From Isotricha intestinalis (taxonomy: Eukaryota > Ciliophora > Litostomatea > Vestibuliferida > Isotrichidae), in NCBI GenBank assembly GCA_023807065.1, contig JAJJLU010003635.1, positions 1 to 43,334 of the forward strand: a DNA stretch of 43,334 bases, written 5' to 3'. Made by a program: the position numbers and the translations under genes. Below the pieces are notes generated by a model. It saw only the letters and a list, made by a program, of their open reading frames with translations, searched no databases and was not told the DNA's origin. Shown here piece by piece: positions 18,750 to 28,267 of this stretch; position 1 is the first letter of the stretch; each line of letters starts with the position of its first letter.

Positions 18750-19388
18750 TTAATTATTTTTTTTGGAAAAAGAATCAATTAAGTTTATCATTTGATTATA
18801 TGATTTTTTATCAAGAAGATCTAATTTTAACTCTATTTTTTCTAAAGATAAATCATTAATAATTTTAGGACATTCTTTTTGAATAAATTTAAATAAAAAA
18901 GGAATATTCTCCATATTTAATTTTCTGATTTTTTCTCCTAATTCAATTTTTTCTTGTAAATTAATCAATTGAATTTTACTTTCATCTTCTTTAATTTCAT
19001 CATCATCTTTTTTAATAATAAATTGATTATTATTAGTCCCACTAATTTTAAAATATTTTTCCATTTGTTTCTTAAACAATTTTTTACAATATTGTGCTGA
19101 TTTATAAATGTCACTTCCAACTTTATTGAAAGTAAAACAATTTTCCCAAATTAAATCAAAATCATTTACTATTTGATTAATATCTGAATATTCATCATTT
19201 TCTAATTTTTCTTTTATTGTTCCTAAATCCATTGGATTTTTTATTATTTCTGGATATTCTGGTAAATTTAATTCTATGTAATCTACTGGTTCTTGAAATG
19301 CTGTTGATTGATTGTCATGAAAAAGTGCTTTTAATATTTCTAAAAATTTCTCTTTTTCAATATTTGAGAGAGAATTTGAATTATTCAT
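18750..19388 (-). CDS. small BET-like protein: single bromodomain plus NET/ET-like domain
   Basis: 212 aa, minus strand, one exon. Residues about 8-115 form a bromodomain: a helix with FLEILKALFHDNQSTAFQEPVDY, then LPEYPEIIKNPMDLGTIKEKLE (the ZA-loop PDY/MDL region), then the acetyl-lysine anchoring asparagine in WENCFTFNKVGSDIY. Residues about 135-210 resemble the NET/ET domain of BET proteins (a KIELGEKIRKLNMENIPFLFK start and a LDLLDKKSYNQMINLID end). BET proteins read acetylated histones and recruit transcription or chromatin factors. Animal BETs have two bromodomains and 700 or more residues; this one is minimal. The start is 51 nt from the divergent gene at 19440. Confidence 0.87.
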   Translation of the reverse strand: MNNSNSLSNIEKEKFLEILKALFHDNQSTAFQEPVDYIELNLPEYPEIIKNPMDLGTIKEKLENDEYSDINQIVNDFDLIWENCFTFNKVGSDIYKSAQYCKKLFKKQMEKYFKISGTNNNQFIIKKDDDEIKEDESKIQLINLQEKIELGEKIRKLNMENIPFLFKFIQKECPKIINDLSLEKIELKLDLLDKKSYNQMINLIDSFSKKNN

Positions 19389-19439
19389 TTTTTTTATTTT
19401 TTTATATTTATTTGATTCAATTAATTATTTTAATATTAA

Positions 19440-20431
19440 ATGTCTCAGGGTATAAATTATAACAATCAAAATCTTGGAAAAAATCATATTAAGTAATTTA
19501 ATTTTTTTAATTTGATTCTTTTAGATTTTCAAATAAATTTCCATCTAATTTTCCTCAAGATTTTTTCAGTTCTAATCAAAAAAATAATGTTGAATCTAAT
19601 AATTGTTTCCAAAGACCTTATACTCAATTTAATAATTATAATGAAATCAAAGAAAATTTAAAAGAAGAATATCCATTTTCAAATATTAAATATATTAAAC
19701 ATAATAAAAAATTTATTCCTCCTAAAATTGATATAGATATTTTACATGAAAATTCAACTACTACTTTTTCAACTCCAACAACAATTGAAGATAATATAAA
19801 TTATAATAATTTAATTTATGAAAACAATAAAAAATTAAATAATTATACAAATGAAAATTTAAATAATGATTTTTTTAATTTTTATGATAACAATGAAAAT
19901 GATATGGATGATTTATTTAAAGAAACAGCACATTTTAATATTATTTCTAATGAAATTAATACAGAACCTTCAGAAAAAAAAAATAATAAAAAAATTAAAA
20001 AAAATCATCAACCAACATCAACAAAAATAAATAAGAATATTAAATATAATTTAATTGATGAATCAAATAATAATAAAATACTAAAAAACCAAAAAAGACC
20101 TTCTTCTCAAAGGCAAAAATTATCTTTTAATAATAATATAAATAAAAATAATATAAAAAATGAAAAAGAGAAAAAAAATAATATTTCAACACAAAGAAAA
20201 GTAGAAAAAGAATTAAATAATTTAATTCATTCTCTTCCAACTGAATTTTATAAGGATGCAGTTATTAAAAGTAAATTATATGAAATAATGAAAAATATAG
20301 ATGAAATTAAACAAGTAGTTAATAAGAAAAGTGTAATGAAAAAAAATCAATTTATACCTAAACAAAATGAAAAACTTATTATAAAAGATAAAAAAATACA
20401 TAAATCTAATTTAATTCAACCTAGGAAGTAA
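19440..20431 (+). CDS. unknown two-exon protein, basic and Asn-rich with C-terminal helix
   Basis: Exons are 19440..19492 and 19525..20431, giving 319 aa. The 32-nt intron (GTAATTTAAT...TTTTAG) is in phase 2, and the joined frame runs unbroken through NHIKFSNKFPS. Most of the protein is Asn/Lys/Ser-rich and disordered. Residues about 240-290 form a more ordered helical segment (KVEKELNNLIHSLPTEFYKDA, then KLYEIMKNIDEIKQVV) that may be the functional part. I do not recognise the family. The intron and clean reading frame make it a real gene. Its divergent partner is the bromodomain gene. Confidence 0.65.
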
Positions 20432-20432
20432 T

Positions 20433-20460
20433 TAATGAATTTCTTAGAGAAATTTCATTA
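20433..20460 (+). terminator. strong 3' hairpin directly after a stop codon
   Basis: Arms 20433-20444 and 20448-20460 pair with a single bulge around a three-base loop, starting two bases after the stop codon of the preceding gene. A role in 3' end formation or mRNA stability is inferred from position only. Confidence 0.35.
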
Positions 20461-20651
20461 AATTTATTTTCATTGATTTAATTTTTATTAAAACAATGTA
20501 TAAATATATTTATTTGTTATTTAAAAAAAATAAATTTAGGTGTTAATGTAAATATGTAAAAATTTAAAACTTTTTTATAAATATAAAATAAATAGAAAAT
20601 AAAAATTTCATTTTAATTGAAATTTCAATATAAAAATATAAACTTTCAATA

Positions 20652-20832
20652 TCATTTTCCAATACTTTCAACAAAATTTTTTTGTGATTCTTCATTATAT
20701 ATTTTTTATGAAAAGAATTATTAATCTAAATTTTCAAAATTTTTTGTTAAGATATTCATTATTGTTGCGGATTATTGGCATCTCTAAATTAACTTCTTAT
20801 ATTAATTTTCTTTTAAATATTGATTGAAAAAT
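20652..20832 (-). pseudogene. possible decayed C-terminal gene fragment
   Basis: Minus-strand frames contain protein-like pieces: an upstream one with EVNLEMPIIRNNNEYLNK and a downstream one with YNEESQKNFVESIGK ending at TGA. They are offset by one base at an A run, and the path crosses about four in-frame TAA codons, each in a position where Gln would read naturally. The fragment is too short to assign. Chance text in A/T-rich DNA is the alternative. Confidence 0.35.
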
Positions 20833-20890
20833 TCTAGTATTTAAATTAATTTTTAAAACAATAAAGTAAAATATATATAATATTTATTAA

Positions 20891-21781
20891 ATGGGTCAAT
20901 GTGAATGTAATCCATCAACAATTGACACAGAAAATGAAATAAAAGGAGGTGTAACTCATGAAAATATTCCATTTAAAGACAATTCTCAAGATAATGTAGA
21001 TGCATTGACGGAAAACAAAAAAAATATTATTGATCATCAAGATAATGGACAAATTGAATTAGATAAACCTGTTGTTTTTGAATTAAATGATGGAAATTTA
21101 ATTGGAAGCGAAAATAATAAATATAATGGAAATGTAGATTTGAATAACTTTAAAAATGATAAAAATATAGAAAGAGAAAATGATGAAGAACAAATAAAAA
21201 AAACAATAAATATTCCAATATCAAATAAAGAAAATGAAATTGAAATTGATGATAATTTAATTCCAGATGATGATTTTTCTAAATATATATTTAAACATAT
21301 AAATCTAATAAGAAAAAATCCAAGAGATTATATTGATTTGATTAAAAAAGCAAAATCTAATATAATAGAACAAAATAATAAAATATTATATAAATCAAGT
21401 GTTAAAGTTGCTTTAAATTTAGGAATTAAAGCTTTTGAAGAAACAATAGATTTTTTAAATCAAACTAAACCAATGGATAAATTAAAATATAATCCTAAAA
21501 TGTGTATTCCTCTTCCTCAAAGTGAAAATGATATAAAAAATAAAAATTATTTAAAGAATAAAGTTAATGAAATTTCTCAAAGAGTTCATATTAAGACTTA
21601 TTGGAGAGATCTTATTCATGACCCTGAAACTAGTTTTATTTTAATGATTGTTGATGACAGCGAATCAAAACCAGGTTTAAAAAGAAAAGATCTTTTTAAC
21701 CCAGATTTAAAATATATTGGTATTTGTTCTACTCAAATTGGAAAATATTTTGCATGCTATATTACTTTAAGTGATAGATAA
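20891..21781 (+). CDS. CAP/SCP-domain protein with N-terminal acylation signal
   Basis: 296 aa. The start MGQCECNPST has Gly2 for N-myristoylation and Cys4/Cys6 for palmitoylation, and there is no signal peptide, so the protein should sit on the cytosolic face of a membrane. Residues about 15-125 are acidic and disordered. Residues about 130-296 resemble a CAP (SCP/PR-1) domain: a first helix FKHINLIRKNPRDYIDLIK, then YKSSVKVALNLGIKAFEE, then a C-terminal KYIGICSTQIGKYFACYITL strand matching the G-x-G-x-x...Y-x-V-x-x-F pattern. Most CAP proteins are secreted; this one is predicted to be intracellular. The ordinary domain length suggests it is intact. Hsp70 starts 61 nt downstream on the same strand. 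Confidence 0.72.
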   Translation: MGQCECNPSTIDTENEIKGGVTHENIPFKDNSQDNVDALTENKKNIIDHQDNGQIELDKPVVFELNDGNLIGSENNKYNGNVDLNNFKNDKNIERENDEEQIKKTINIPISNKENEIEIDDNLIPDDDFSKYIFKHINLIRKNPRDYIDLIKKAKSNIIEQNNKILYKSSVKVALNLGIKAFEETIDFLNQTKPMDKLKYNPKMCIPLPQSENDIKNKNYLKNKVNEISQRVHIKTYWRDLIHDPETSFILMIVDDSESKPGLKRKDLFNPDLKYIGICSTQIGKYFACYITLSDR

Positions 21782-21842
21782 TTTTTTCAATAAAAAAATT
21801 GTAAATATAAAATATATTATTTTAAAATAAAAAATTTAAAAA

Positions 21843-23723
21843 ATGATTTCTCATCCAATAAAAAATTTTTTAAAGCCATCATTCTTTCCAATAATATTTC
21901 ATAAATTTTCAGAAATAATAGGAATAGATTTAGGAACAACAAATTCATGTGTAGCAATAATGGAGAATCAAATACCGAAAGTATTAGAAAATTCAGAAGG
22001 TTCTCGTACTACTCCATCAATAGTAGCATTTACAAAAGATCAAAAATTAATTGGTGAAATAGCAAAAAGACAATCAATAACAAATTCCCAAAACACATTT
22101 TATGCAACAAAAAGATTAATTGGCCGTAAATTTAATGATATTGAAACTCAAAAAAATATAAAAAATCTTCCTTATAAAGTAATAAAAAATAATAATGGAG
22201 ATGCATGGTTAGAAACAAATGATAATAGGAAATTTTCGCCAAGTCAAATAAGTGGATTTATTTTAGAAAAAATGAAAGAAACAGCAGAAAATTATTTAAA
22301 TAAAAAAATAAAAGAAGCAATAATAACAGTTCCTGCATATTTTAATGATAGTCAAAGACAAGCAACTAAAATTTCAGGTAAATTAGCTGGATTGGATGTT
22401 AAGAGAATTATAAATGAACCAACGGCTGCTTCATTAGCTTATGGATTAGATAAGGATAAAAATAATAAAATTATTGCTATTTATGATTTAGGAGGAGGTA
22501 CTTTTGATATTTCTATTTTAGAATTAGCAAATGGAGTTTTTGAAGTTAAAGCTACTAATGGTGATACTAATTTAGGAGGTGAAGATTTCGATAATAGATT
22601 ACAAAAATATGTCATTGAAGAATTTAATAAGGAAAATAAAATGGATATTTCAAAAGATAAAATGGCCATGCAGAGAATTAAGGAAAGTTGTGAAAAAGCA
22701 AAAATTGAATTATCAACTATGACAGAAACTGAAATTAATTTACCTTTTATTTCTTCAGATAAAAATGGTCCAAAACATTTAAAAGTAAAATTAACAAGAG
22801 CAAAATATGAATCATTAATAGAGGATTTAATAAATAGGACATTAAAGCCATGTGAAAATTGTTTGAAGGATTCAAATATATCAAAAGAGAAAATAAATGA
22901 AATAATATTAGTAGGAGGAATGACAAGAACACCAAAAATAAGAGAAACAGTGAAAAAATTTTATGGAAAAGAACCAAATAAATCAATTAATCCTGAAGAA
23001 GCAGTTGCAATAGGAGCAGCAATTCAAGGAGGAATATTAAAAGGTGAAATTAAAGATATGTTATTATTAGATGTTACTCCTTTATCTTTAGGTATAGAAA
23101 CTATTGGAGGTATTTTTACTAGAATTATAAATAGAAATACTACAATTCCTACTAAAAAAAGCCAAATTTTTTCAACTGCTACTGATAATCAAAATACTGT
23201 TATTGTTAAAGTTTTTCAAGGAGAAAGAGAATTAACTTCTGATAATAAATTATTAGGACAATTTGATTTAAATGGTATTCCACCTTCTCCAAAAGGAATT
23301 CCTCAAATTGAAGTTACTTTTGATATTGATGCTAATGGAATTGTTAATGTTTCAGCTAAAGATAAAGCTAGTGGAAAAATTATGGGAATTACTATTCAAA
23401 GTTCTTCTGGTTTAAGTGAAGAAGAAATTAAAAAAATGATTTTAAATGCTGAAAAAATGAAAAATGAAGATTTAAAAAAAAAAATGATTATTGAATTAAA
23501 AAATGAAGGAGAAGGATTAACATATGCCATTGAAAAAATGATTAAGGAATATGAAGAAAAAATTGGGAAAGATATTTGTGAAAGGATTAGAAAAGAAATT
23601 AAGGAATTTGGAAATGTTAAAGATAAAGGAAATGTTGATGAAATTAAAAAAGTTTTAGAAAAGATTAAAGAATCTAGTTTAGAAATTGGAAAAATTTTAT
23701 ATAAAGATCCTCAAAAAAATTGA
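21843..23723 (+). CDS. mitochondrial-type Hsp70 (mtHsp70/DnaK-like)
   Basis: 626 aa, one exon. The ATPase domain starts at about residue 28 with [16 protein letters not shown] and contains [25 protein letters not shown] and the [12 protein letters not shown] signature. The linker [16 protein letters not shown] leads into the substrate domain with [15 protein letters not shown] and VFQGERE. These sequences are of the bacterial DnaK/mitochondrial class and not cytosolic or ER Hsp70; there is no EEVD or KDEL-type C-terminus. The 27-residue N-terminal extension with hydrophobic and basic residues is a plausible organelle presequence. In mitochondria or hydrogenosomes this chaperone drives protein import and Fe-S cluster assembly. 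TGA is the stop. The lid is slightly short, giving 626 residues against about 650-680 usual. Confidence 0.95.
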   Translation: MISHPIKNFLKPSFFPIIFHKFSEIIGIDLGTTNSCVAIMENQIPKVLENSEGSRTTPSIVAFTKDQKLIGEIAKRQSITNSQNTFYATKRLIGRKFNDIETQKNIKNLPYKVIKNNNGDAWLETNDNRKFSPSQISGFILEKMKETAENYLNKKIKEAIITVPAYFNDSQRQATKISGKLAGLDVKRIINEPTAASLAYGLDKDKNNKIIAIYDLGGGTFDISILELANGVFEVKATNGDTNLGGEDFDNRLQKYVIEEFNKENKMDISKDKMAMQRIKESCEKAKIELSTMTETEINLPFISSDKNGPKHLKVKLTRAKYESLIEDLINRTLKPCENCLKDSNISKEKINEIILVGGMTRTPKIRETVKKFYGKEPNKSINPEEAVAIGAAIQGGILKGEIKDMLLLDVTPLSLGIETIGGIFTRIINRNTTIPTKKSQIFSTATDNQNTVIVKVFQGERELTSDNKLLGQFDLNGIPPSPKGIPQIEVTFDIDANGIVNVSAKDKASGKIMGITIQSSSGLSEEEIKKMILNAEKMKNEDLKKKMIIELKNEGEGLTYAIEKMIKEYEEKIGKDICERIRKEIKEFGNVKDKGNVDEIKKVLEKIKESSLEIGKILYKDPQKN

Positions 23724-23964
23724 GTAATCAAAATGAATAAATAAAATATAAATTTATGTCTATTATTGTAATTAAATAAAAAATAATCTATTTAATTTTA
23801 ATCAAAGACTTTCAATTTTGACGAAAATAGAAAGATTTAGGTTAGATAATCGATTCTAAAAATAATGGAAATTATTTTTCTTCAAAATAATCTTTATTAA
23901 AATTTAAAAATTTTAACGCAATAAAAAAATAAAAATAATGAAATAAAATATAACTCTTAAATAA

Positions 23965-24570
23965 ATGAAAAAAAACAAATTAGCAGAAAAGAATAAAGAA
24001 AGACAAGAAGAAGCAGTATACAAATTTAAATTTACAAAAGAGCAAAACGAGGATTTACAAACAGCATTTGAAATTTTTGACAAAGATGGTACAGGGAACA
24101 TAGATATAAATGATTTAAAGGTAATATTAAGAGCACTTGGATTTGAGCCTCAAGAAGAAGAAATAAAAAAATTATTATCAACAATAAATAGGAGTGATGA
24201 TGAAGAAAATAATAAAAAAGGTTTCTCAACAAATACTATTGATTTTGAAGAATTTAAAAAAATAATGAATAATAAATTAAGAGAAAGTGAAGAAATTGAA
24301 CAATTAAGAGTTGGTTTTTTTTCTTTCACTGATAAATCTTTACCTAAAGAAGAAAATGAAGGTGAATATATTACATTAAAAAGTTTAAGAGAAGTAGCTG
24401 ATGAATTAAAGGAAGAAGTTAATGATGAAGAATTAAAAGAAATGATGGTTCAAGCTAATCCTGATCTAAAAAATTTAATTAATGAAGGAAAAGGTGATGA
24501 TGATTCTATTTATAAAATTTCTCAAAGTCAATTTAATCAGTTGTTGGATAGAATTAAATCCGGAAATTAA
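23965..24570 (+). CDS. centrin-like EF-hand protein
   Basis: 201 aa. A basic N-terminal tail (1-22) is followed by EF-hand 1 (FDKDGTGNIDINDLKVILRALGFEP, about 37-61), which is close to centrin EF1. The second unit (about 75-105) has the NTIDFEEFKKIM end of centrin EF2, but its loop is extended (RSDDEENNKKGFS). The C-terminal pair is degenerate, with insertions around 125-135 and 165-175, and probably does not bind calcium well. Centrins act in basal bodies, centrioles and contractile fibres. The preserved first hand and altered C-lobe suggest a divergent family member. It is about 30 residues longer than canonical centrin. Confidence 0.78.
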   Translation: MKKNKLAEKNKERQEEAVYKFKFTKEQNEDLQTAFEIFDKDGTGNIDINDLKVILRALGFEPQEEEIKKLLSTINRSDDEENNKKGFSTNTIDFEEFKKIMNNKLRESEEIEQLRVGFFSFTDKSLPKEENEGEYITLKSLREVADELKEEVNDEELKEMMVQANPDLKNLINEGKGDDDSIYKISQSQFNQLLDRIKSGN

Positions 24571-24681
24571 ATATTATTTTATTTTTATTTTAAATTTTTT
24601 TTTTATCTTTTTTCTTAAATATTTTTTTATATTTTTTTTTAAATTGAATATTTATACAAGAATTAGAAAATAGAAAAAATA

Positions 24682-25095
24682 ATGGATGTTGACTATTTTT
24701 TATATGAGTCATCGGTAGATTCAACTTTTTATTTTAATAATGATGATTTAAATTATTCAAGTTATAATATAAGTAATCTAGAAATTGAAAGTGAAAATGA
24801 GGGAGAATTGTACTATTTAATTCCTGAAGAAACAGATTTTTGTTTTGATGAAAATAAAAATAATATTATTCTTGATTCTGAAGAAAAAATAAATGATTTA
24901 TATAAAGAAACTAAATTAGATATATTTTATAAAAAAAAAGAAAATAAACATCATCATTCTAATAGAGAAAAAAAAAACAATAAAGAAGGAAAAACTAAAG
25001 TTTATAAATCTTTTAATTTTAATTTAAATGAAGGAAATATTCAAATGAAATATATTAATTATTTAAACAAAAAAAGAATGAGAAATAAAATATAA
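24682..25095 (+). CDS. unknown acidic-to-basic small protein
   Basis: 137 aa. The N-terminal half is acidic with Tyr, Asn and Ser (MDVDYFLYESSVDS start). The C-terminal half is basic with a HHH cluster and ends KKRMRNKI. There is no recognised domain, signal peptide or membrane segment. It lies between two plus-strand genes with about 110-nt gaps, the usual spacing here, which supports a real gene. Confidence 0.5.
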   Translation: MDVDYFLYESSVDSTFYFNNDDLNYSSYNISNLEIESENEGELYYLIPEETDFCFDENKNNIILDSEEKINDLYKETKLDIFYKKKENKHHHSNREKKNNKEGKTKVYKSFNFNLNEGNIQMKYINYLNKKRMRNKI

Positions 25096-25208
25096 TAAAT
25101 AAATATAAATTTAATTAAATTATAACTATATTTCAATACTATTAAAGATAAAATTAATTAATAAGATTAATTTTTTTATATGTTTTTTTTTAATATATAA
25201 AATTTATA

Positions 25209-26075
25209 ATGTCTTTAGGCATAAATAATAACAAATTCAAATTTTTAAATTCATTATCAAAAAAAAAACAAACAATTTTAAAATGTAATACAAATAATAA
25301 AAATAATGAAAGGCTATTGAAAAATATTCAAGATTCAAAAAAAATAAAACTAATAAAAATATCCCAACAAAAAGGAAATTTAAATGATAATAATAACACA
25401 ATAAATAAAATAGATGAATTATTTAATCCAGAATCATTAGATTCTTTAAAAGATGATTCATTAAATATTGAACAAACAGAATATCAACCAATAAAAATAA
25501 GTGAAGAAAAAAATGAAGAAAATAAAATCAAAAATAAAATTTGCATGAAATATAAAAAAAAAAATATGAATTCAAATCTTAAAATAAATTTAATTAAGAC
25601 CAATGAACAAACTGAAAGAAATATTAATTCAAAAGATAAAAAAGATTTATTTAAAATAAATGATTTTAATGGGAATTTATTAAATAAAAATAATTCAATG
25701 ATTAATTTAAAAGTTAAAAATGATAAATTGACACAAGAAATTAATAAAAGATTATTAATTGAAAAAACATTAAAAAACAAAGAAAAAGAATTATTTGAAG
25801 CAAATATGATAATTCAAAGATTAAAAAAAGAAAATGATAATTTAAAAAAATTAACAAATTTTTCAGAAAATAGTTTGAAATATAATTCGTTAAATTTATC
25901 TAAATTATTAGATGAAGAAGAAATAAAAAAATTAAATGAAGAAATAAGAATATTAAAAAATGACCAACAAAATAATAAAAATATAATCATTGAACTTAAT
26001 TCAAAAATTAAATTATTATTAGAAGAAAATAATAATTTAAAGAAATTAAATACAAAGAAAGAAAAGAAAAAATAA
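25209..26075 (+). CDS. unknown coiled-coil protein
   Basis: 288 aa. Residues 1-165 are Lys/Asn/Ser-rich and disordered. Residues about 170-285 form a long heptad coiled coil (for example EKTLKNKEKELFEANMIIQ, and LNSKIKLLLEENNNLKKL near the end). I do not recognise it. A structural or cytoskeletal role is the only reasonable inference. It converges on the nucleotidyltransferase gene with a 90-nt spacer. Confidence 0.55.
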   Translation: MSLGINNNKFKFLNSLSKKKQTILKCNTNNKNNERLLKNIQDSKKIKLIKISQQKGNLNDNNNTINKIDELFNPESLDSLKDDSLNIEQTEYQPIKISEEKNEENKIKNKICMKYKKKNMNSNLKINLIKTNEQTERNINSKDKKDLFKINDFNGNLLNKNNSMINLKVKNDKLTQEINKRLLIEKTLKNKEKELFEANMIIQRLKKENDNLKKLTNFSENSLKYNSLNLSKLLDEEEIKKLNEEIRILKNDQQNNKNIIIELNSKIKLLLEENNNLKKLNTKKEKKK

Positions 26076-26165
26076 ATTTTTTTAAAGATTTAAAATATTG
26101 TAAAAAATGAAGAAATATTATATAATTAAATCTAAAATGAAAAATTATATTGTATACAGTATATT

Positions 26166-27874
26166 TTAATAATTATTATCAGAACCAAATCTTTTAACCC
26201 CATTAAATATTCTTTTTAAAATACAATGTTCAATATTTTCAGCTTCAATTGAATGTTGGGATTGAAAATGACATCCACATTCACATTCTTCTTTAGAAAC
26301 AATAAATCCAATCATAAAAGCTAATTTAATATTATTTATTTGTCTTGTATTTTTTCCAACATTATTATTTGGATTTAAAGGATCTATTATTATTAATTCA
26401 CTTTGTTGAGAAAACTAAATTTAAATTATATATTAATTACATATGATCTATCAAAAAAAGGAATTTTCTCTAATTTATCACTTGTATCTATTATTGTATT
26501 ATTTGCATTAAATTCCATTCCATAATATATTAAAAATTCAAAAAATAATCTTCCTAAATTTCCATTTTCTATTTGAATATTTTTTCCATTTTTTAATTGA
26601 AGTTTGAGAAAGAAAACAATAAGTAAAATTAATCCATAAGAACTTAATCCTCCCTAAAAAAATTAAAAAAAAAAAAAATATACTTTATAAGGATCATTTA
26701 AATTTGCTTGTTTTAAAATATGTTTCAAAGCAAGAACCATAGGAGTTAAAACAGTATATTTTTGAGTAAGAAAATTAACTAAAGAAACACATTGAATACC
26801 ATAATGATTATTATCTTGAAGAGAAATATCAACAGAAGCAACACCAAAATTTCCATTAGTTTTAATTTTAATTAAAGGAACAGTAGTAGCACCAATATAA
26901 TTAATATTTTTAAAGTAATTTTTATCTTGTAAATTTTTAAATAAATCATATAATGGAACATATGAATTTCCAATTGAATTGTCTTTCTTACAAATTACTA
27001 CATCTAAATCTGACCAAGGAAGACATAAATTTGTTGCATGTGAACCATATAATTTTACCTCATATTCTTTTCCTATTGATTCATTTACTGATGATTGAAT
27101 TAAATTTATTAAATCTATTATTTTCGGATTTATTGTTTTTAATTTTTCTTTTACATATTCATGGAAATCTAATAAATCCTTTTGAAGACAATTTTGAATA
27201 TATTTATCATTATAATAATTATTGTCAAATTTTTTGGAAAAAAAATCCTCACTGTTTAAATATTCTGTGTTATATTTATTTATTTCTTTTAATGTCAAAT
27301 TTATATATTGTTCTTTGTTTAATGATAAATTTTCTTTTATTTTTTTATTCACTTCTTCAAATTTTTCTTTTAAATTTTCTAATGTTTTTTCTTTAATTTC
27401 TAATTTTTTATTAATTTCATATAATAATTTATTTGTATTATCTTCATTTTGTTTAAGAGTCATATTTAAATAATTTATAGTTTTTTCATTCATTTTAATT
27501 TCTTCTTTTTTTTTTGTTATTTCTTCTCTTATATTATCATTCCCACTTTTAATAGAAGAAATTTTAGAATCTAATTCCTGTAATTTATTTTCTTGTTGTT
27601 TGTTTGTTGCTTTTAAAGATTCAATTGTTGAAGATAATAATAATTTATCTATATTTGAATTATTTGATATATCAATATATAATGTAGGTGTGTCTTTTAT
27701 TTTTATATATGAATGAAATTTATTTCCTGCATTTTTTTCTTCTATATTGTTTTGAAAAGCAAATGGAATTTCTACTTTACTAAATGAACCTTCTATCGGA
27801 AATTTAAATGCTAATTCTTTAAAACTATTTTTTTTATTTTTCTCTAAATGTTTTTTTGATGACTTTTCAGACAT
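26166..27874 (-). CDS. Trf4/PAPD5-like non-canonical poly(A) polymerase, three exons
   Basis: Exons are 27874..26684, 26653..26441 and 26414..26166 on the minus strand, giving 550 aa. The introns are 30 nt (26654..26683) and 26 nt (26415..26440), both GTA...TAG and both between codons. Residues about 75-200 are a coiled coil not usual in this family. The catalytic core follows: YEVKLYGSHATNLCLPWSDLDVVI with the G-S and D-x-D metal ligands (about 275-295), the third Asp in VASVDISL, and the central domain with LALKHILKQANLN and GGLSSYGLILLIVFFL. Exon 3 holds the PAP-associated motif (LIIIDPLNPNNNVGKNTRQI) and a Cys-rich ECECGCH element. The family adds short oligo(A) tails to nuclear RNAs for exosome decay or acts as a terminal uridylyltransferase. 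Without splicing the frame ends prematurely just after KQANLNDPYK. Confidence 0.9.
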
Positions 27875-28267
27875 TTTATTTTTTTTGTTTGAATAATTTA
27901 AATTAATTTTTTAAAATTATTTAAATTGAAATTAGAAAAAAATCTGATTTTTTTTCTTTTTATTTGGATTTATTATTAATATTATCAAATTATTAATTCT
28001 CTCCATTATATCATTCATTGATGACAATTTCTTTTTATAAAATGTTTTTTGAAAATATATTTCAATGAGCAAAAATTAAATATATTATTAACCTTTAAAT
28101 TGTTCTATAAATCTTCCTTTTTTTAATATTTAACAGAAAAATAATCTAAAATATCTTTGAAATCACTTATAAAATGAAAATATGTTTTAATCCTATTTAT
28201 TATTTTAATTATTTTAATTTCAATTTTATTTCTAAAAAATATTTAAACAAAAAGAAAAAATTTAAAT
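27875..28267. other. divergent intergenic region
   Basis: 393 nt between the starts of the minus-strand nucleotidyltransferase and the plus-strand CAP/EF-hand gene. It must contain both promoters. I see no RNA gene, repeat or open frame of note. Confidence 0.5.

Larger units (their letters stand above)
20432..20890. other. intergenic region with a likely minus-strand gene relic
   Basis: 459 nt between the 19440 gene and the CAP gene. After the hairpin, about 200 nt of A/T-rich sequence shows nothing. At 20652..20832 the minus strand reads like the C-terminal end of a protein with several TAA codons and one single-base frame change. The last 60 nt are the CAP gene leader. Confidence 0.45.

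Noticed and set aside
22481..22986. Minus-strand frames inside the Hsp70 gene
   Set aside because: They are shadows of a strongly conserved coding region.
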